NCBI GenBank assembly: GCA_028564705.1 | Contig: JAPXFQ010000065.1 | Span: forward strand, 2,170,001-2,234,000 | Source: Apricaphanius iberus | Lineage: Eukaryota; Chordata; Actinopteri; Cyprinodontiformes; Aphaniidae | Direction of reading: 5' to 3' | Length of the DNA stretch: 64,000 nucleotides | In this document: one piece after another, positions 1 to 13,400 of the stretch | Position numbering within the stretch: position 1 is the first letter of the stretch | How the letters are laid out: each line of letters starts with the position of its first letter | Made by a program: the position numbers and the translations under genes | Notes under the pieces: generated by a model | Database searches by the model: none | Told to the model about the DNA's origin: nothing | The model's input: only the letters and a program-made list of their open reading frames with translations

Positions 1-3000
1 TGATCATTAACCGCTTCGACCAGCAGCACGCAGGAGCATACACCTGCCGACCAATCCCGCCGCAGAACGTCCAGTCGCCGTCGAAATCTCTGACGATGGG
101 ACGTAAGTAGAGTCAGCAAGGGGAAAACACAACCTTTTATGAGTTAAAAAGTTTTACATTGCAGGCATACATCTGGAAGTAATGGTAGGTGGATAATATT
201 AATAATAATATGATAATAAATGAGAATATTAATGTTGTCCTTTGCATCTTTTCTGCACTGTTTCTCTGTGTAGATAGTCCTCGCTCCACTTCCATCGCAG
301 TACTTCCTGCGGGGCAGTTATCTGAAGGGGATTCAGTCACTCTGACCTGTAGAAGTGACGCCGCTCCACCTGTTGAGAGCTTTGCATGGTTTAAAGGTAA
401 AAATCTGCTGGGGTTTTTTTCCTGCCAAAGTTCTATAAATAACTACTTAACATCTATGTAGCATCTAAAAGTTTGAAGATTTTTTTTAAAACTTGCATAT
501 CATCCTGCTAGCTGTGCATGATGTCAAGGTAACTATGGGTCTACCTCTAATCTAGTGGCCAGCTGCTAAAGGAAATAGGCCTCCGTAACAACTTTATAAA
601 CAAGGAAAGAAAGAGTCATGGATTGTTAATAAATTTATAATGTTTAAATTAAGTGCTTCATTCTTATTTATTTTGTATAGTTAATTAGAAGTATCAGCTA
701 TTTTTGCTGCAAATGATTTTATGAGGAAACAATAATTTTTTTGACATGGTATTTTTACTCAATGGTTAGATTTGCAGTGAAAACTGTTTATGTTACTGCT
801 TTTGCACAAGCTTTTTTTTTTGAGAGGAGGTGTAGGGCATAATAAAGTATTTTTGACTGAAATAAATTACTTCAGTCGTTGAACCAATCCTTAATAAAAG
901 TCTAGGCGCACATTGTTCTTCTTTTTCCCCCAGACATGGAGAGCGGCAGTATTCCTGACAGCTTCAGTCCTCAGCTCCACCTGCCCAACCTGAAATACAC
1001 AGACAGAGGAGAGTACTACTGTGTAGCTCGCAACTCCCTGGGAACAGACCGCTCCGGATCCCTTCTTCTCAACGTCACCTGTGCGTTTGCTTCATTGAGG
1101 AATATTTATAATAATGTACTACTCTGTTAATCGGTTTTGCAGCTGGACTGCAACGATTATTTTCAGGGTCTTTATTGTTTTAATATGTTTTGTGTCAGTC
1201 AGCACAATGTATAAATGCCATTTCTGTTCCTCCTCTTTACCTGTTTAGACTCACCAAAGAACACCCGTGTGTGGGTGAGTCCTCAGAGAGACATCAGAGA
1301 GGGCGCATATGTAATCCTGAGCTGTATCAGCCACGCCTACCCTCCCCCAAGCAGGTAAAGCATCAGCCTATATCAGTCGAATTTAACTTTGTTTGCTTTC
1401 CACAACTTTTTTCTAATGCTATTTTTGCCGCTTCATCATCATCTTTATCATCATCATCATGGCATGCATTTGTCGTCACCCTAAAGTTATCCTACTTATC
1501 CTACCCCTGATGTCTTCTTCATTCAACATCTGTGACCAACCATGTTTTGCCCATTGCTGTCGGTGCTGTCAGTTTAAATAATTGGGCTCATTGGTCCCAT
1601 TCATTGTCATCTACATTTCCTCTGCAGGTATGTTTGGTATCAAATTGTAGGTGACCAGGTGGTGGCTAAAGGTAACTATCAGAACCTGACCTCCCCATCT
1701 GTGGGGGCTCAACACGCGGGTCAGTACTTCTGCACGGCGTCAAACCAACTGGGGTCCTCTCTTGTTTCTTCACTAACCTCTGTAAGTGCCGGACGAATCC
1801 GTGAGTCTTTGTGATGTGTTTGGAAGTCCTCTTTGGTGAAACCTATTTATTAATTATGGTTTGTTTCTATCTTTTTCAATCTAATACACAGGGTCTTGCA
1901 AAATTATTCACCCCTGTTGAACTCGTTCACAGTTTGTGACTTTAAAACCCCAGACTTTGATGTTTTTAGTTGGATTTAATGTATCAGATCAACGCAAAGC
2001 ACTGCATAATAGCTAAGTGGAATGAAATGGATCAGCCTCATTGCGTTCACTCTGGTACCCCTAAATAAATAAAATAATGTACTAATAACCAAGCTTTGAA
2101 CATCTCCTTGTTCAAACCAACATCCAAAAATGGAAATGGAAACACAGCTGTTGGCCTGTGTGACATACTGTAAATAACAGTCAGGCCAAGCTTTATTCAA
2201 AGACTCAATCAAACAATCAATCTTTATAAAGCTCTTTTCCTACAAAGATTGCAACTCAAATTGCTTTACAGATTAAAAATGAGCCCACATAAACCATATT
2301 CCCATCTCTTCCCTACAAATTTAAAAGCATGATCACATTTATGTGGAACTCCTTACCCAGTGAACTAAAAGTGAACTCTGACTGGAATTCTCTTCGACCA
2401 AACTAAAGAAAGAACTTGAGCTATTTTGGAAACAAGAATGGGCAGACATTTCAGTTAACAGACTTGCTAAGATAGCAAAGATATCCCAGGTTTTTATTGC
2501 TTAATATTTCAAAAGATTTTGAAATATAAGCTTTTTGCGATTGGAGCGAGACGAGATGTGGACAAGTTCGAGGTGAATATTTTTGCAAGACACTCGATCA
2601 GTCACTGCGTTAGAATAATTCTGTCGAGCTTTGCTCCTGGCTCAATTAATGGCTGCCTTGTCTTTGATTTGAAACAGAAACCGAAATATTAAACTCTATG
2701 TTAGACTTCAGGCTGTGTTTGCTTTGTCTTTGTGAGGAAAAAAAATGGTTTATTTTAACATTAACCTTCTTCTACCTCCTCTGTCTAGATCCTCCAAAGA
2801 ACACCTCAATTCTGGCTCGTCCTTCCAGCGTGGTGGACGCAGGCCGACCATTGACCTTGACCTGTAGCAGTCAGGCCAACCCAGCGGTGGACATCTTCAC
2901 CTGGCACAGACTCCCTCTAGATGGGAGTGCTGTTCAATGTTAGTAGTGAATGAAATTAATCCCATTATCAATTGTTTTTTTTTTCTTTGTGATACATTTT

Positions 3001-5868
3001 TAAAGTGACTGAAGCTGATTTAGTACTTTTTATCTGTATGTCTCATCCACTTGACGTTAAAATAAAAAAAACTGTTAACCTGATCTGTTTTTCCGTTCTC
3101 CACGAAGCAGCGTGGGCCACCAGGTCTGGTCCTGTCTTCACCTTCTCAGAGGTTGGTCCTGGAGAGAGTGGTCAGTATTACTGCGAGGCCAGGAACCGAA
3201 TTGGAGCCCACAGCTCTCCGGTACTGACCGTTAGAGTCAGAGGTACAAATCCATTACAGTGGACCATCACTGGATATTTCCATATTCTTCAAACACTAAT
3301 TTCTGTTTCTGACATTATCAATCCTGTTGTATCTGTTTAGTTCCTCTTTTATTTGTTAAATATTACGTGTAAGGCTTTTGTTCGAGTTGTAATGAATTTT
3401 AGAAGGTTTACCGTTCATCCTCTTATCTTTAGACTTCCTGTTGTAGCTGTGTAGCAGAGCCAGCCCAAGGAACAAGTGAGCTAAACTGCCTCTTAAAGCT
3501 CCCAAACCATAAAGTGGTTCTTATAAAAAAGCTTACATTTTTACACAGACCAATCATTTAAACCATTTGTTTTTCCTTTTTGAGGATGGGAATATTATTA
3601 CAGGTGCGATTTAACTGAAGATTTAACAGATAGCTGCAGCGAAACATAATTACAGCCATAGTTTTGTTCTCAGTCTAAAGAAGAGAAAAAAGAGAGAGTG
3701 TATTTTTCAGTGTTTACATCACAGAAGGTTCTCAGATACGGTTTCTGTTTGTCTTCAGCGATGAGCGATGAAGCCGGCCTGTCACCGTCGCTGCGGACCG
3801 TCCAGCCTCTGGCTTTCATTGTCTCATGACTTCTGTTTTTCTATGATTCACTGTGAGTCATGTAAACCACTCTCACTATACGGAGAGGAGGTGATGAGGT
3901 GCTGCGGAAAACTGCTATTCTAGTCTAGACAGCTGAAGAAATGAAGCTTTGGAAAGAAGAAGTGGAAACACAAGACCCGAGTCCAGACAGGCGCTCTCTG
4001 ATGTGCAGACCTTTAGCTCTTTAATCACCTTCCCTTTCTATATTTACGCCGCCCGTTCAGTTTTAGCCTTCCGAACTTCGACTTCTTCTATTTCTGTCCT
4101 GCCGATAATCTTTGCGATGCCTTCCAACTGCAGGTCGTTTAAAGGCGATAGCCTTGGCTTCAGCGGTGGGCGTGTCTGCTGGTCTCATCACGCTGACCGT
4201 GGCCGTAATGATCAGGTGACCGGAAGTACTTTTAGCAGCTGTTTAAAAAAAAAAAAAGTTTTTTATTCATTACTTCTCTGTCCCCTTTCTCCGTTTCACA
4301 GTAAGAACATGCACAGAGTAGACCCAGAACCAGTAGAGGATGTAAACAAGGTACAGCTGTCTTTGTCATTTCTTTTAATCAGTCTAAGAATAACTCATCG
4401 TTTTGTGTTATACTGAAGCTGACAGTAGGAGAAAACAGGCTTCTGAAGAATGAGCGGCTGTACCGCAGCAAAGACTGCAATGAGTTCCCATGATTTGTGA
4501 TCCTATTTATCTGGTTTATCCTTCATGGTTTGTGTCTGTGTGCCTTTGTTTGTGTTTGACCCCAGCGGCGACACCCGACACCGTGTGCTACGAGTCAGCC
4601 GAACAAACCATCCCTGTTAGCGAGGGCAAGATGTCTGATATCGTGGTGAGCTCAACATCACCAGGGGTTGTTCACAAATAGAAAAAAAAATTAAAAAGGG
4701 GGGGGAGTTTCATGTTTTTCATGTGTGCATAGGAGGAGTCAGAGGATTTAAGTGATACCTCACATCCCTCCATCATTCCGCTGAAGGATGCCCCACCAGT
4801 CACAGAGGTTTCAGGTCGCAGCTCCGCCTCCAGCTTCATCACTGTCCACTACTCCAAGATGTCCAGGTAGACACCCGCCAAAGCATCCTCTACAGATCTT
4901 TATTATTAAATTTATTGAATTTTTATAGAAGAAAAAGAAAAACTATTTACATCATGTTTCAATAGTTATAAAAAAATAGAGTACTGTACAGTTAAGGTAA
5001 TTAGAATATTTTGAAGGTTAGAAAGTACAGATTGTGCATTGAACTGTGCATTAAAAATTAAACATGCAATTTCCAATAAGATATTATAAATATCTGTAAA
5101 AAATAATGTGCAAGTTATTACCGTAATGGTGTTGTTGATTCGTGCAACTTACAGCGCTGATGTAAACATCTATTATTATTGGGAGCAGATTAGATCGTAC
5201 AGTCTGACAGCTGCAGGGCGGAAGGACCTGCGGAAACGCTCCTTCGTGCATCTAGGATGCAGCAGTCTGTCACTGAAGGAGCTCTACAGTTCAGCGACAT
5301 CTCGATTAATCGCAGTTTGAAAGTCCAACAATTTTTTTTTCCCATGAAAGCACAATTATTTTGGTTTTCTTTTAAGGATTTAAGGAGACATCCTGTCTCT
5401 CAGTTGATGTGTACATATGATGAAAATTACAGACATCTCTAATCTTTTTAAGTGTGAGAACTTGCACGATTGTTGGCAGACGAAATACTTTTTTGTCCCA
5501 CTGTTGGGAGTAACAGTAATTGTGACACCAGTGACTTTCTAATGATATTTCTTCTGCACATTAAAGGTTTAGCTAAATCTGAGAACATGCTCTTGCAATG
5601 AGAAAACATTCTGCATCCTTTTGTTTGTTTTTTGTTGTTTTTTTCAGAAATGCTATCAACTGTAGAGGGTGTTTCTCAATGTTGGTTTTAATCCGGAAGA
5701 TCTGGTTTATTTGAACTTAACCTTTTTGGTCAACCTCTTCTATTTGCTGTTTGATGTCCCAGCAGTCCGGATCAGGTCCAGGTGCACAGCATGCCACTGA
5801 GAGGGGAGAGGAAACCGAGGGATTCTTCCAAAGTTGTTTACACCTTACTGCCCCATTCTCAGCCCTAA
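1..5868 (+). CDS. Gene A: CD22/siglec-like Ig receptor with ITIM tail (5' partial)
   Basis: Exons: <1-102, 274-396, 934-1080, 1249-1354, 1628-1800, 2789-2938, 3111-3242 (acceptor could be 3108), 4134-4215, 4302-4350, 4566-4645, 4733-4866, 5763-5868 (stop TAA 5866-5868). The window starts inside an Ig exon that ends with a D-x-x-x-A-x-Y-x-C F-strand motif. Three C2-type Ig domains follow, each with L-T-C or L-S-C and G-x-Y-x-C motifs and each divided over two exons. The 82-base exon encodes one hydrophobic membrane segment (LASAVGVSAGLITLTVAVMI). The tail ends with VVYTLL, which fits the ITIM pattern [SIVL]xYxx[IVL]; two other tail tyrosines (VCYESA, VHYSKM) do not. Family knowledge: such tails recruit SH2 phosphatases to damp immune-cell signalling at the plasma membrane. 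Exon phases agree throughout except between 4350 (phase 0) and 4566 (needs phase 1), so that junction is uncertain. N-terminal V domain and signal peptide lie outside the window. Family is well supported; the exact orthologue is not. Confidence 0.82.
1888..2120. repeat. Dispersed teleost repeat in a gene A intron
   Basis: The stretch opens with gggtcttgcaaaattattca, a wording typical of an abundant fish repeat; a related start (ggcaaagtattcagacc) recurs at about 63774. Family recall only, and the right-hand limit is approximate. From about 2225 there is a second short repeat-like tail (aaagattgcaactcaaattg) that matches, inverted, sequence near 17860-17890. Confidence 0.45.
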
Positions 5869-8800
5869 CCGGGAGGAAACGCCTCTTCAGGTACAACTCC
5901 TCACGGCAAACTGTTTCTTCTGAATTTACTGGTTTATGATTTGAGATGGTTTTATCAATACTTCACACTTAAAACAGACATGTTCAAATTTATGTGACCA
6001 TATCACTAGTTCCCTGAACAATTGAAGTCTCCTTTATAGCTTAAAAATACTGTAATCAGGATAAAACAATATATATGAACAGCCTAACAGTGAGGTGGTA
6101 CCCATTTTGCTGGAAAAACAGGTCTGAATGATTGAAACGTGAGCATCAAAAGACCCCAGAAGAACCAAGATGTTGACAGCAGGTGCTTAAAATTCAGGAA
6201 GATATTAAAGTGGGCCTCCATGGATTAGACCTGTTAGTCTAGCACATCCTATCAATTCTTGATTGAGATCTTGGAGGCTAAACTCCTAAGCACGTTAAAC
6301 CAGTTGCTGTGGGGGTGTCAGCATGGACACTCTTACTGATATATAACAGATGTTCTACGGGTTCTGACACATCTCCATCAGAACCAGCAATAACTCATGG
6401 TTTTGACCATCAGAACCAGTCTTTTTATCCCAAGAAAACATTTTTACTTCCTTCCCAAAATGATGAGGATACCATACCTTATTAGCGTTCACCCTCATAT
6501 ATTCTGTTACTCTTTAGTCTCTTTTCTCACAGAACCAGACACGTTGCCTTTGTCACCTAGTTGCTCACAGAGCTTCCTGCATCAGGGACCCCAATTCCAA
6601 TTCAGGCAGACAGTACCTAAAGGCAACCTGAGGAGCTCTCTGTGAACCCAGCTCCTGAACTATGCTGCATGTCTTCTCGTTTTCTTTCAATGCATCCCAG
6701 AGTTGCATGCTATCCAGTGAAGTGAAAAAAATGCTTTAAAGGTCTTAAAGGGTGACACACCCGTGTAAAAAGAAAAAAAGCACCTTAGGCTGAAGGCTTG
6801 CACTAGTATGCAATGCACAAGCTGTGATAGATATATTATTGTTTTCTACAATTACATTTTTGGACAAAGGTATATTCACGACATGCTCATTTGCATCCTC
6901 TGACTCGTCAGACAGCTGAAAGTTTCTATTTCACCCTAATTGTCTATGATAAAATGTTTTAGTATATTGAGCTGTCTGATATTAGCAATTTTAGTGAAGA
7001 AAACCTCTAGAACAAAGCTTGATATTTACATCAATCCATAGAGTATACTTTGACTTTGTAATGGGTTTGATCTGATTGCTTACTCTGTGTCTTTCTTGTT
7101 GAATGCAGAAACTTACGAGATGACTTGGATCGATTTTTCTAGTTCACTACTGATTGTGATTTATTTTATTCGGATAATAAACATAATCTGCTCGTTGACT
7201 GAGTCAATGATTATAACTGTGAATTTTACTTTTTTCACAACACATTTCGAGAAACTCCAAAGTGACTGATCGATTCAGGAAGAAGGTGCCACACCGAGCA
7301 CATGTTCTTTTTGTGCATCTTGCAACACAGATACAATATTACAAAAGGTTGGTAAATTAAACTTGGCAGCCACATTTTAGGTTTTGCAATGGTTGGTCAA
7401 AAGGTGATGGTTAGAAATGGAAATGAAAAGCAATCACATGATTACTCGCCGTATTTTATTTACGTTTCCTCAAATTTCAGATGACTTGATAAAACAAAAG
7501 AAGCTAATGAATGTTAACTTCAGAAAACAACTTGTGCAACAATTCTAATGTCCCCAAACTGTGCTCACGTACCTTTCCTTTAGAATTCAGCTGTAGTGCA
7601 TTAGAATTTAGTGTCAACTAAGGTCAGACATCAGTGTAAAAACATTTTGTGCATTAATAAATGAAGAAACAAGATATATTATGCTAAAAGTAGTTAATTC
7701 ACACTTAATTTGTTATTTTTTTCCAACTGCCTGAATAGATTTAAACACTGGAGAACAGTAAGGTAGCAGAAAGATTGCGTTATTTGCTTAAATGGGGGTT
7801 TAAGACCTTGGATAAAACAGGAAACTGAATAAAAATGAGGATGTTAAATATAACCTAAAACGATGACTAAATAGAATACTATATAATAATATACTTCTGA
7901 TCAATGTTTCTAGTCGTACAACGCTAAATGTGCTAAACCTTTAAAGGTGAGCATCACGCAAAGGTTTAAACATAATTCATTAAAGAGATACACCTTAAAT
8001 AAACGTATTCACAGTAGCAATAAAAAACACAGAAACCACGTAACGAAATGTTTTTTGATCTAATTTGTTTTTAAATCTAAAGGGTGTTCTAATATCTACT
8101 GTGTGGATCATTACCTCCCCCTAGTGGACACAGATTAGCTGTAGCTGGTCAGCCAGCTGATCAAAAGGTCGGGGAAGGGAGCCAAGTGGGTTTTTCTGAA
8201 TTCCTACACAATGACTTACTGTAGTCACCTTATTAACTCACATGTTTTACTTTTCTGAGTAGTCCGAAGTTATTTACCTTTCAGAATGAGAGTTATAGGC
8301 TTTCTGTATGATCATGGTCTATTTATCCCTGATCCAGTCTAATGTAAAACCTGTAAGACATTTAAAACTCAAAACAAATAAACAGAAATTAAACTAAATA
8401 CCTCACCTTTTTTTTTACCTTTTTAAACTAAGAAGTAAGATCCTTGTTGAGGCAATGATCCCACTATGCAGATACTACAGTGGGCAGCTCTGGGCTGTCA
8501 GCAGATGAGTAGCTAGATCACTCCTAAAAACATGTTCAGTGGTCGCAAAACCTAGAGTGCAAAACAATCAACCATGCATGTCTTACTTTGCATAAGCACA
8601 GCTTCATGCTGCTGGATCCGGAACATTCTGTACTCTGTCTCAACAGTGGTTTAACAAAAAGACTGAATCAATCTTCTTTTTCCTCATCTTATCTTTGCGT
8701 GGCTCTTGTCAGTCTGTTTCATAATGAGAACGCATATAGATGCAATGTAAAGTACAATATCATAAAAGGAGACACAGGAAGGAGGATGTTTGACTTCTGC

Positions 8801-8905
8801 TTTTCACTCAACAAAACAAAAAAAACGGCTGAAGAATATCCAGAGTGAGTTATTTGTCCTGTCTTCATACTGTACAGTTCCATGATTTACTGCTTGATTT
8901 TACCT
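5869..8905. other. Intergenic A-B spacer with the gene A 3' UTR
   Basis: AT-rich, with no convincing coding exon on either strand. The gene A 3' UTR must begin here; an AATAAA at about 7168-7173 is a possible but distant polyadenylation signal. The last 200 bases before gene B contain an ETS-like ggaagga box at 8778-8784. I see no clear transposon ends. Confidence 0.5.
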
Positions 8906-10151
8906 ATGGCAAGGTGGATTCTCATTGTTCTTGGATTAAATCCGGGTAAGATTTTTTTTTTCTCTTGACTGTTATACCAGTGAGATGATTCTTAACTGCT
9001 TTTTATAATTTTTTTTTTTTTTTTTACCACAGGTGTCTGGAGTGGAAACTGGGGGGTGACCTACGAAAACCAGTGCGCTCTAAGAGGGACGTCGGTAGAT
9101 TTAAAGTGCAAGTATGACTACACTTTAGGGAATATTGTTACCTGGGTCGGCTGGTCTAAAGCCCAAAAGGCATCTGATAGATGGACTCGGGTTGCCCTAT
9201 CACATCTCCCTTCACCACCTAACCATTTTAAATACATTGGCAACTACCGCGATGACTGCAGCCTGAGGATCAATGATGTTCAGCCTTCAGATCAAGGAGA
9301 GTATTATTTTAATTTTGAAACAACCATCTGGAGCTGGGAAAGTGAAAATTCTGCTTTATTATATGTGAAAGGTAGTAAAAAGAACATAACACAAATTTCC
9401 CAGAAATTGTGAATATTTTTGAAGTGACTCGTGTGTTTCTCTGTATCAGAGTTGACCTCAGTGGTGCAGCCGAGCATTGCCAGAGAGGGAGACACTGTCA
9501 GGTTGACTTGTAGGTCAGACTGTCCCGAACCTACAGAAACCGTCTGGTTCAAAGACGGGCAGCATGTTAAGGGGTCAGTGTTCCAGGCCAGGAGAGAAGA
9601 TGCTGGGAGCTACCACTGTGCTATCCTGGGACAGGAGACGGTCTGGTCTGCCCCTGTAGCGCTGAATGTTCACTGTAAGTATATAAAGGACAGAACATTT
9701 CAAACATGCCACCTTAGAGGCACATCTGGCAGCTCCACTTTTACCAGGCTGAAATGCACAATATAGCGTGTGTCCCAGTTATTCCTGATCTTTTTTTGTG
9801 TGGAAAAAATGTTAAAGCGCTTCCCATATGTCCCTGAGTCATGACAAGCCGCTTGTACAAACACTACTGACTCACTGGTTGGCGGCTGTCTTCTTGTTTA
9901 CCTACACTGGTAAACTGATGGGGCAACTGTGGCGCAGGAGTCATAGGAGCTCATCCTGTAGCTGGAGGGTTGCTGGTTTGAACACCTGCTCTGTCCTTTT
10001 CAGTCATTGTGTCCTTGGGAAAGACAGTCACCTGCCTTGACTACTATTGGGGCTCAAAGGGCCTGTAGGCGCCCATTTACAGTAACCTTGCCTCTGTCAA
10101 TGTGCCCCAGGGCTACTGTAGCTAATGTAGCGTGCCTTCACCGGGGTCTGA

Positions 10152-10183
<32 letters not shown>

Positions 10184-10459
10184 ACCTGGTATTACTATCT
10201 TTGTGGGGACCAAAAATTGGAAGTTTACTATCCAAGTGGGGACCGACCTCCCTTGTGGGGACCAAAATCCCGGTCCCCACAAGTTTGAAGCAATTTTTGA
10301 GGCTTAAAATTTGGTTTTAGTGTCAGGGTTACACTTAGGTTATGGTTAGGTTGGGGTAAGGGTCAGGGTTAGGCATTAATTTTTGATGGTTAAGGTTAGG
10401 GTAAGGCGCTACGGAAAACATTATGTCAATGAGAAGTCCCCACAAGACATAGAAACCCA

Positions 10460-10498
<39 letters not shown>

Positions 10499-13400
10499 AG
10501 TTAACGACTGAATGTAGTGTGAAGCACTTTGGGGTCTTCTGGACTAGATAAAGTGCTATAGAGGAACGGACCGTTTACCATACTGCATGGTTTACTCAGG
10601 GACAGAAAAGTACTTACATTGACCTTGTACGGTAACAAAGGTCGCTTTTGGACCATAGGAACCTTTTGTAGTGTCTGTAACTTTTTCAGAAATAAGTCCA
10701 TTTTTTGTGTGCATTCAGACAGTCGAGAACTGGGGACCACTGCCCTTAGTTCCTATAACCTTTTTAGCTCCTATATACTCTGAAGCAGGGTCTTTACTTG
10801 GTTCCATTGGAACTTCTCCCACATAGGTTTTTGGTGAACTCATAAGCTACACCCCTTGCTAGATTTCAGCTTCTTAAGGCCCGGGACATTTAAAAAAAAA
10901 CTAAAATTCTCTATTTATTTTTTTTAAACAAGCGGTTTCGTCACATCAGTCTCTGCCAAGGTCCATGACTCCTGTGCGAATAGAGTCTGAAAAGGTTCCC
11001 CTAGAAAGGATAGTTATAGGAACTTAATTCTAAGAGGATGGTTCTAATAATGCAGCTCTTATATCTTCTCTGTCTGAAAGTGGCTAAAGTGGGTAATTAA
11101 AACCCATCCCAAAATGTATCAAATGTAACAAACAGCTCTATTTGTGACAACGCTCCAACATCAGGAATAGTGCATGTTATAGGAGGTTTTAAACAGCCCC
11201 TAGCTCCCTGTCAGAGAACTGCAGCGTTTTCCTGTGTTAAAACATATAATTATTTGAATAGCTTTTACATATTTATTCTATTGATGGTAGTAAAAAAGAG
11301 GGAATTGTAAGTTATAAACGTTTATAAGCAATTTACTTCTCCTTTGCCTTCTTATTCTGTAATTAAAGGAAATATTTAATCATGACTATCTGAAGTCGTT
11401 TTGCTTTGGACTTGTGAGACTTAACTACCTATTGCTCTGTGAACCAGATGCTCCTACGGATGTAACGCTGTCAGTGAGTCCATCTGGAGACGTCGTCAAA
11501 GGGAGCGTGGTGACTTTGACCTGCAGCAGCCGGGCCAACCCTCCAGTGACACCAAGCGGATATCGTCTGTACAAGGATGGGGAGTATGTGAGTTGGGGCC
11601 AGAGCCATGTCATCCGCGACATCCAGCCCAGACACAGGGGACAATACCATTGCCAAGCATGGAACAACATCAGCTGGAGAGGAAGCGACCTGATCAGCTC
11701 ATCAGTGATACACATCGATGTCAAGTGTGAGTAGAAGATTGATAAAACGAGGCTCTGTGTTATCGTGAGTTTCAGTAGGACCATTTTTTGTTTGTTTTCT
11801 AACCTATCTGACTCAACGCAAACTCAATAAACTGACATGTGGCTCTTGCAGACCACGTTTTTTTCAGAGAGCTTTCCGAAGCGTAACATCCACCTGCTTC
11901 CTGTCGTTGATAATTCAGCTGGAACATGTGGTCTCCCTTTATCGAGTCCTGACAAAACTTGCAGAAAAAGTCTTGTTTTATAAACTTTGCTTTTACAGTT
12001 TCTGGTGCTATCTCCCTCAAAGCTGAGTCCAGTAGCAGAGCAGGGCGTGTTGCTACACCAGAAACACTCTCTCTTTCACTTTCTGCGTTTATACAGACGC
12101 AAGTAATCAGATTAAAAGCCTGATCGGAATAAAAGTGCCAATCGATATGCCGATAGTCATGTCTTGCATAGTCGTACTGTATAAAACTGTGGATAAAACA
12201 AAAAAAGGGATTTGGGTTAGAATTTGATTGTGTACATAAGAATAAAGGCTTGTAGATGTAAAAACGTGAAACGTAAAGGCACGTTCTGAAGAACATCTGC
12301 TGCTCTATTTAAAATGTGCACAGCCATATTTGCTTAGAAGGAAGTCTGCTACTTTTCCTACAGCCGTCTACAGTATTTTAGATTATTTATTCTGATCGAA
12401 CGTGTGGCGGATGTAAACGCTTGTCATAATCAGATATTTCCAGAACCCATGTAGTCACATTTTAATCTGAACTATGATCAGATTAAATGCCTTTTTCCAC
12501 ATGTAAAGGCAGCTACTGTGTACAATATGGTAAAGGCAAAGAAACTCACCCTTAAATTGTGTACAGCCTATGATACAATTCTATAAGCCCTGTACACAAA
12601 ACAATGCATTTATGTTTACTGGAAACCCTTTAGAACATCCCTAGGTTACATTTCACTGTAAAAACATATCAAAGATTTAGTTGAGCTTTTTGCTAAGGTT
12701 ATTTTTAGTTAAAACATTCATGTTTTTTCTCTTCAGATTACCCGACGAATGTTTCAGTTTCTGTGAATCCGGAGCATATTGTCGAGGGCAGCAGAGTCAA
12801 TCTAACCTGCATTAGCGATGCTAATCCTGCAGCAGACAACTACACTTGGTACAAAAGCACAGAACCTATCAGCTCCAACTCCCTGGTCCATGTGGGCTCG
12901 GGACAGGTGCTGTCTCTTCCCTCCATGCAGTCGTCCCAGAGCGGCCTCTATGTCTGCTATGTGAGGAACGCTCTTGGAGAGGGCAACTCAACCGAGGTGG
13001 TCCTGGCCATGGCAGCAGAGCAGCATGGTTTGTGGCACATTTCACTTGCTTCTGCTAACTATTTAACTTTATTCCAATCTAAAATGTCTTTGTTTGCTCC
13101 TCAGGCAACCAGTCACTTCCCATATTAGCTGGAGTGGGGCTGTTTCTTGTTGCGACGTTAGCCGCTGCACTGCTTTTGTTCTGGTGAGTCATCAAATAAT
13201 TAGGAGTTTGGGCAACTAATCTGAGTCATACAGTTGTTAATGTTGGTCAACCTACATTTTGTATGACTTCATTGTCGGGAAATCTCTTTTTTCTGCTTGG
13301 AACATTCCCTTTTGACAGATTTCAACACATATCGTAACTGTGAACATTTAGTATACATACGTCATCTGAATTTCAATTTAAATTTTTTTAGTCACAGCAC

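Noticed and set aside
4456..4493. Coding-like stretch KNERLYRSKDCNEF between gene A tail exons.
   Set aside because: No usable donor before a TGA, so it does not repair the phase problem.
10370..10405. Telomere-like ttaggg words near 10.35 kb.
   Set aside because: Only a few irregular copies, within a known-type fish interspersed repeat; not a telomeric tract.
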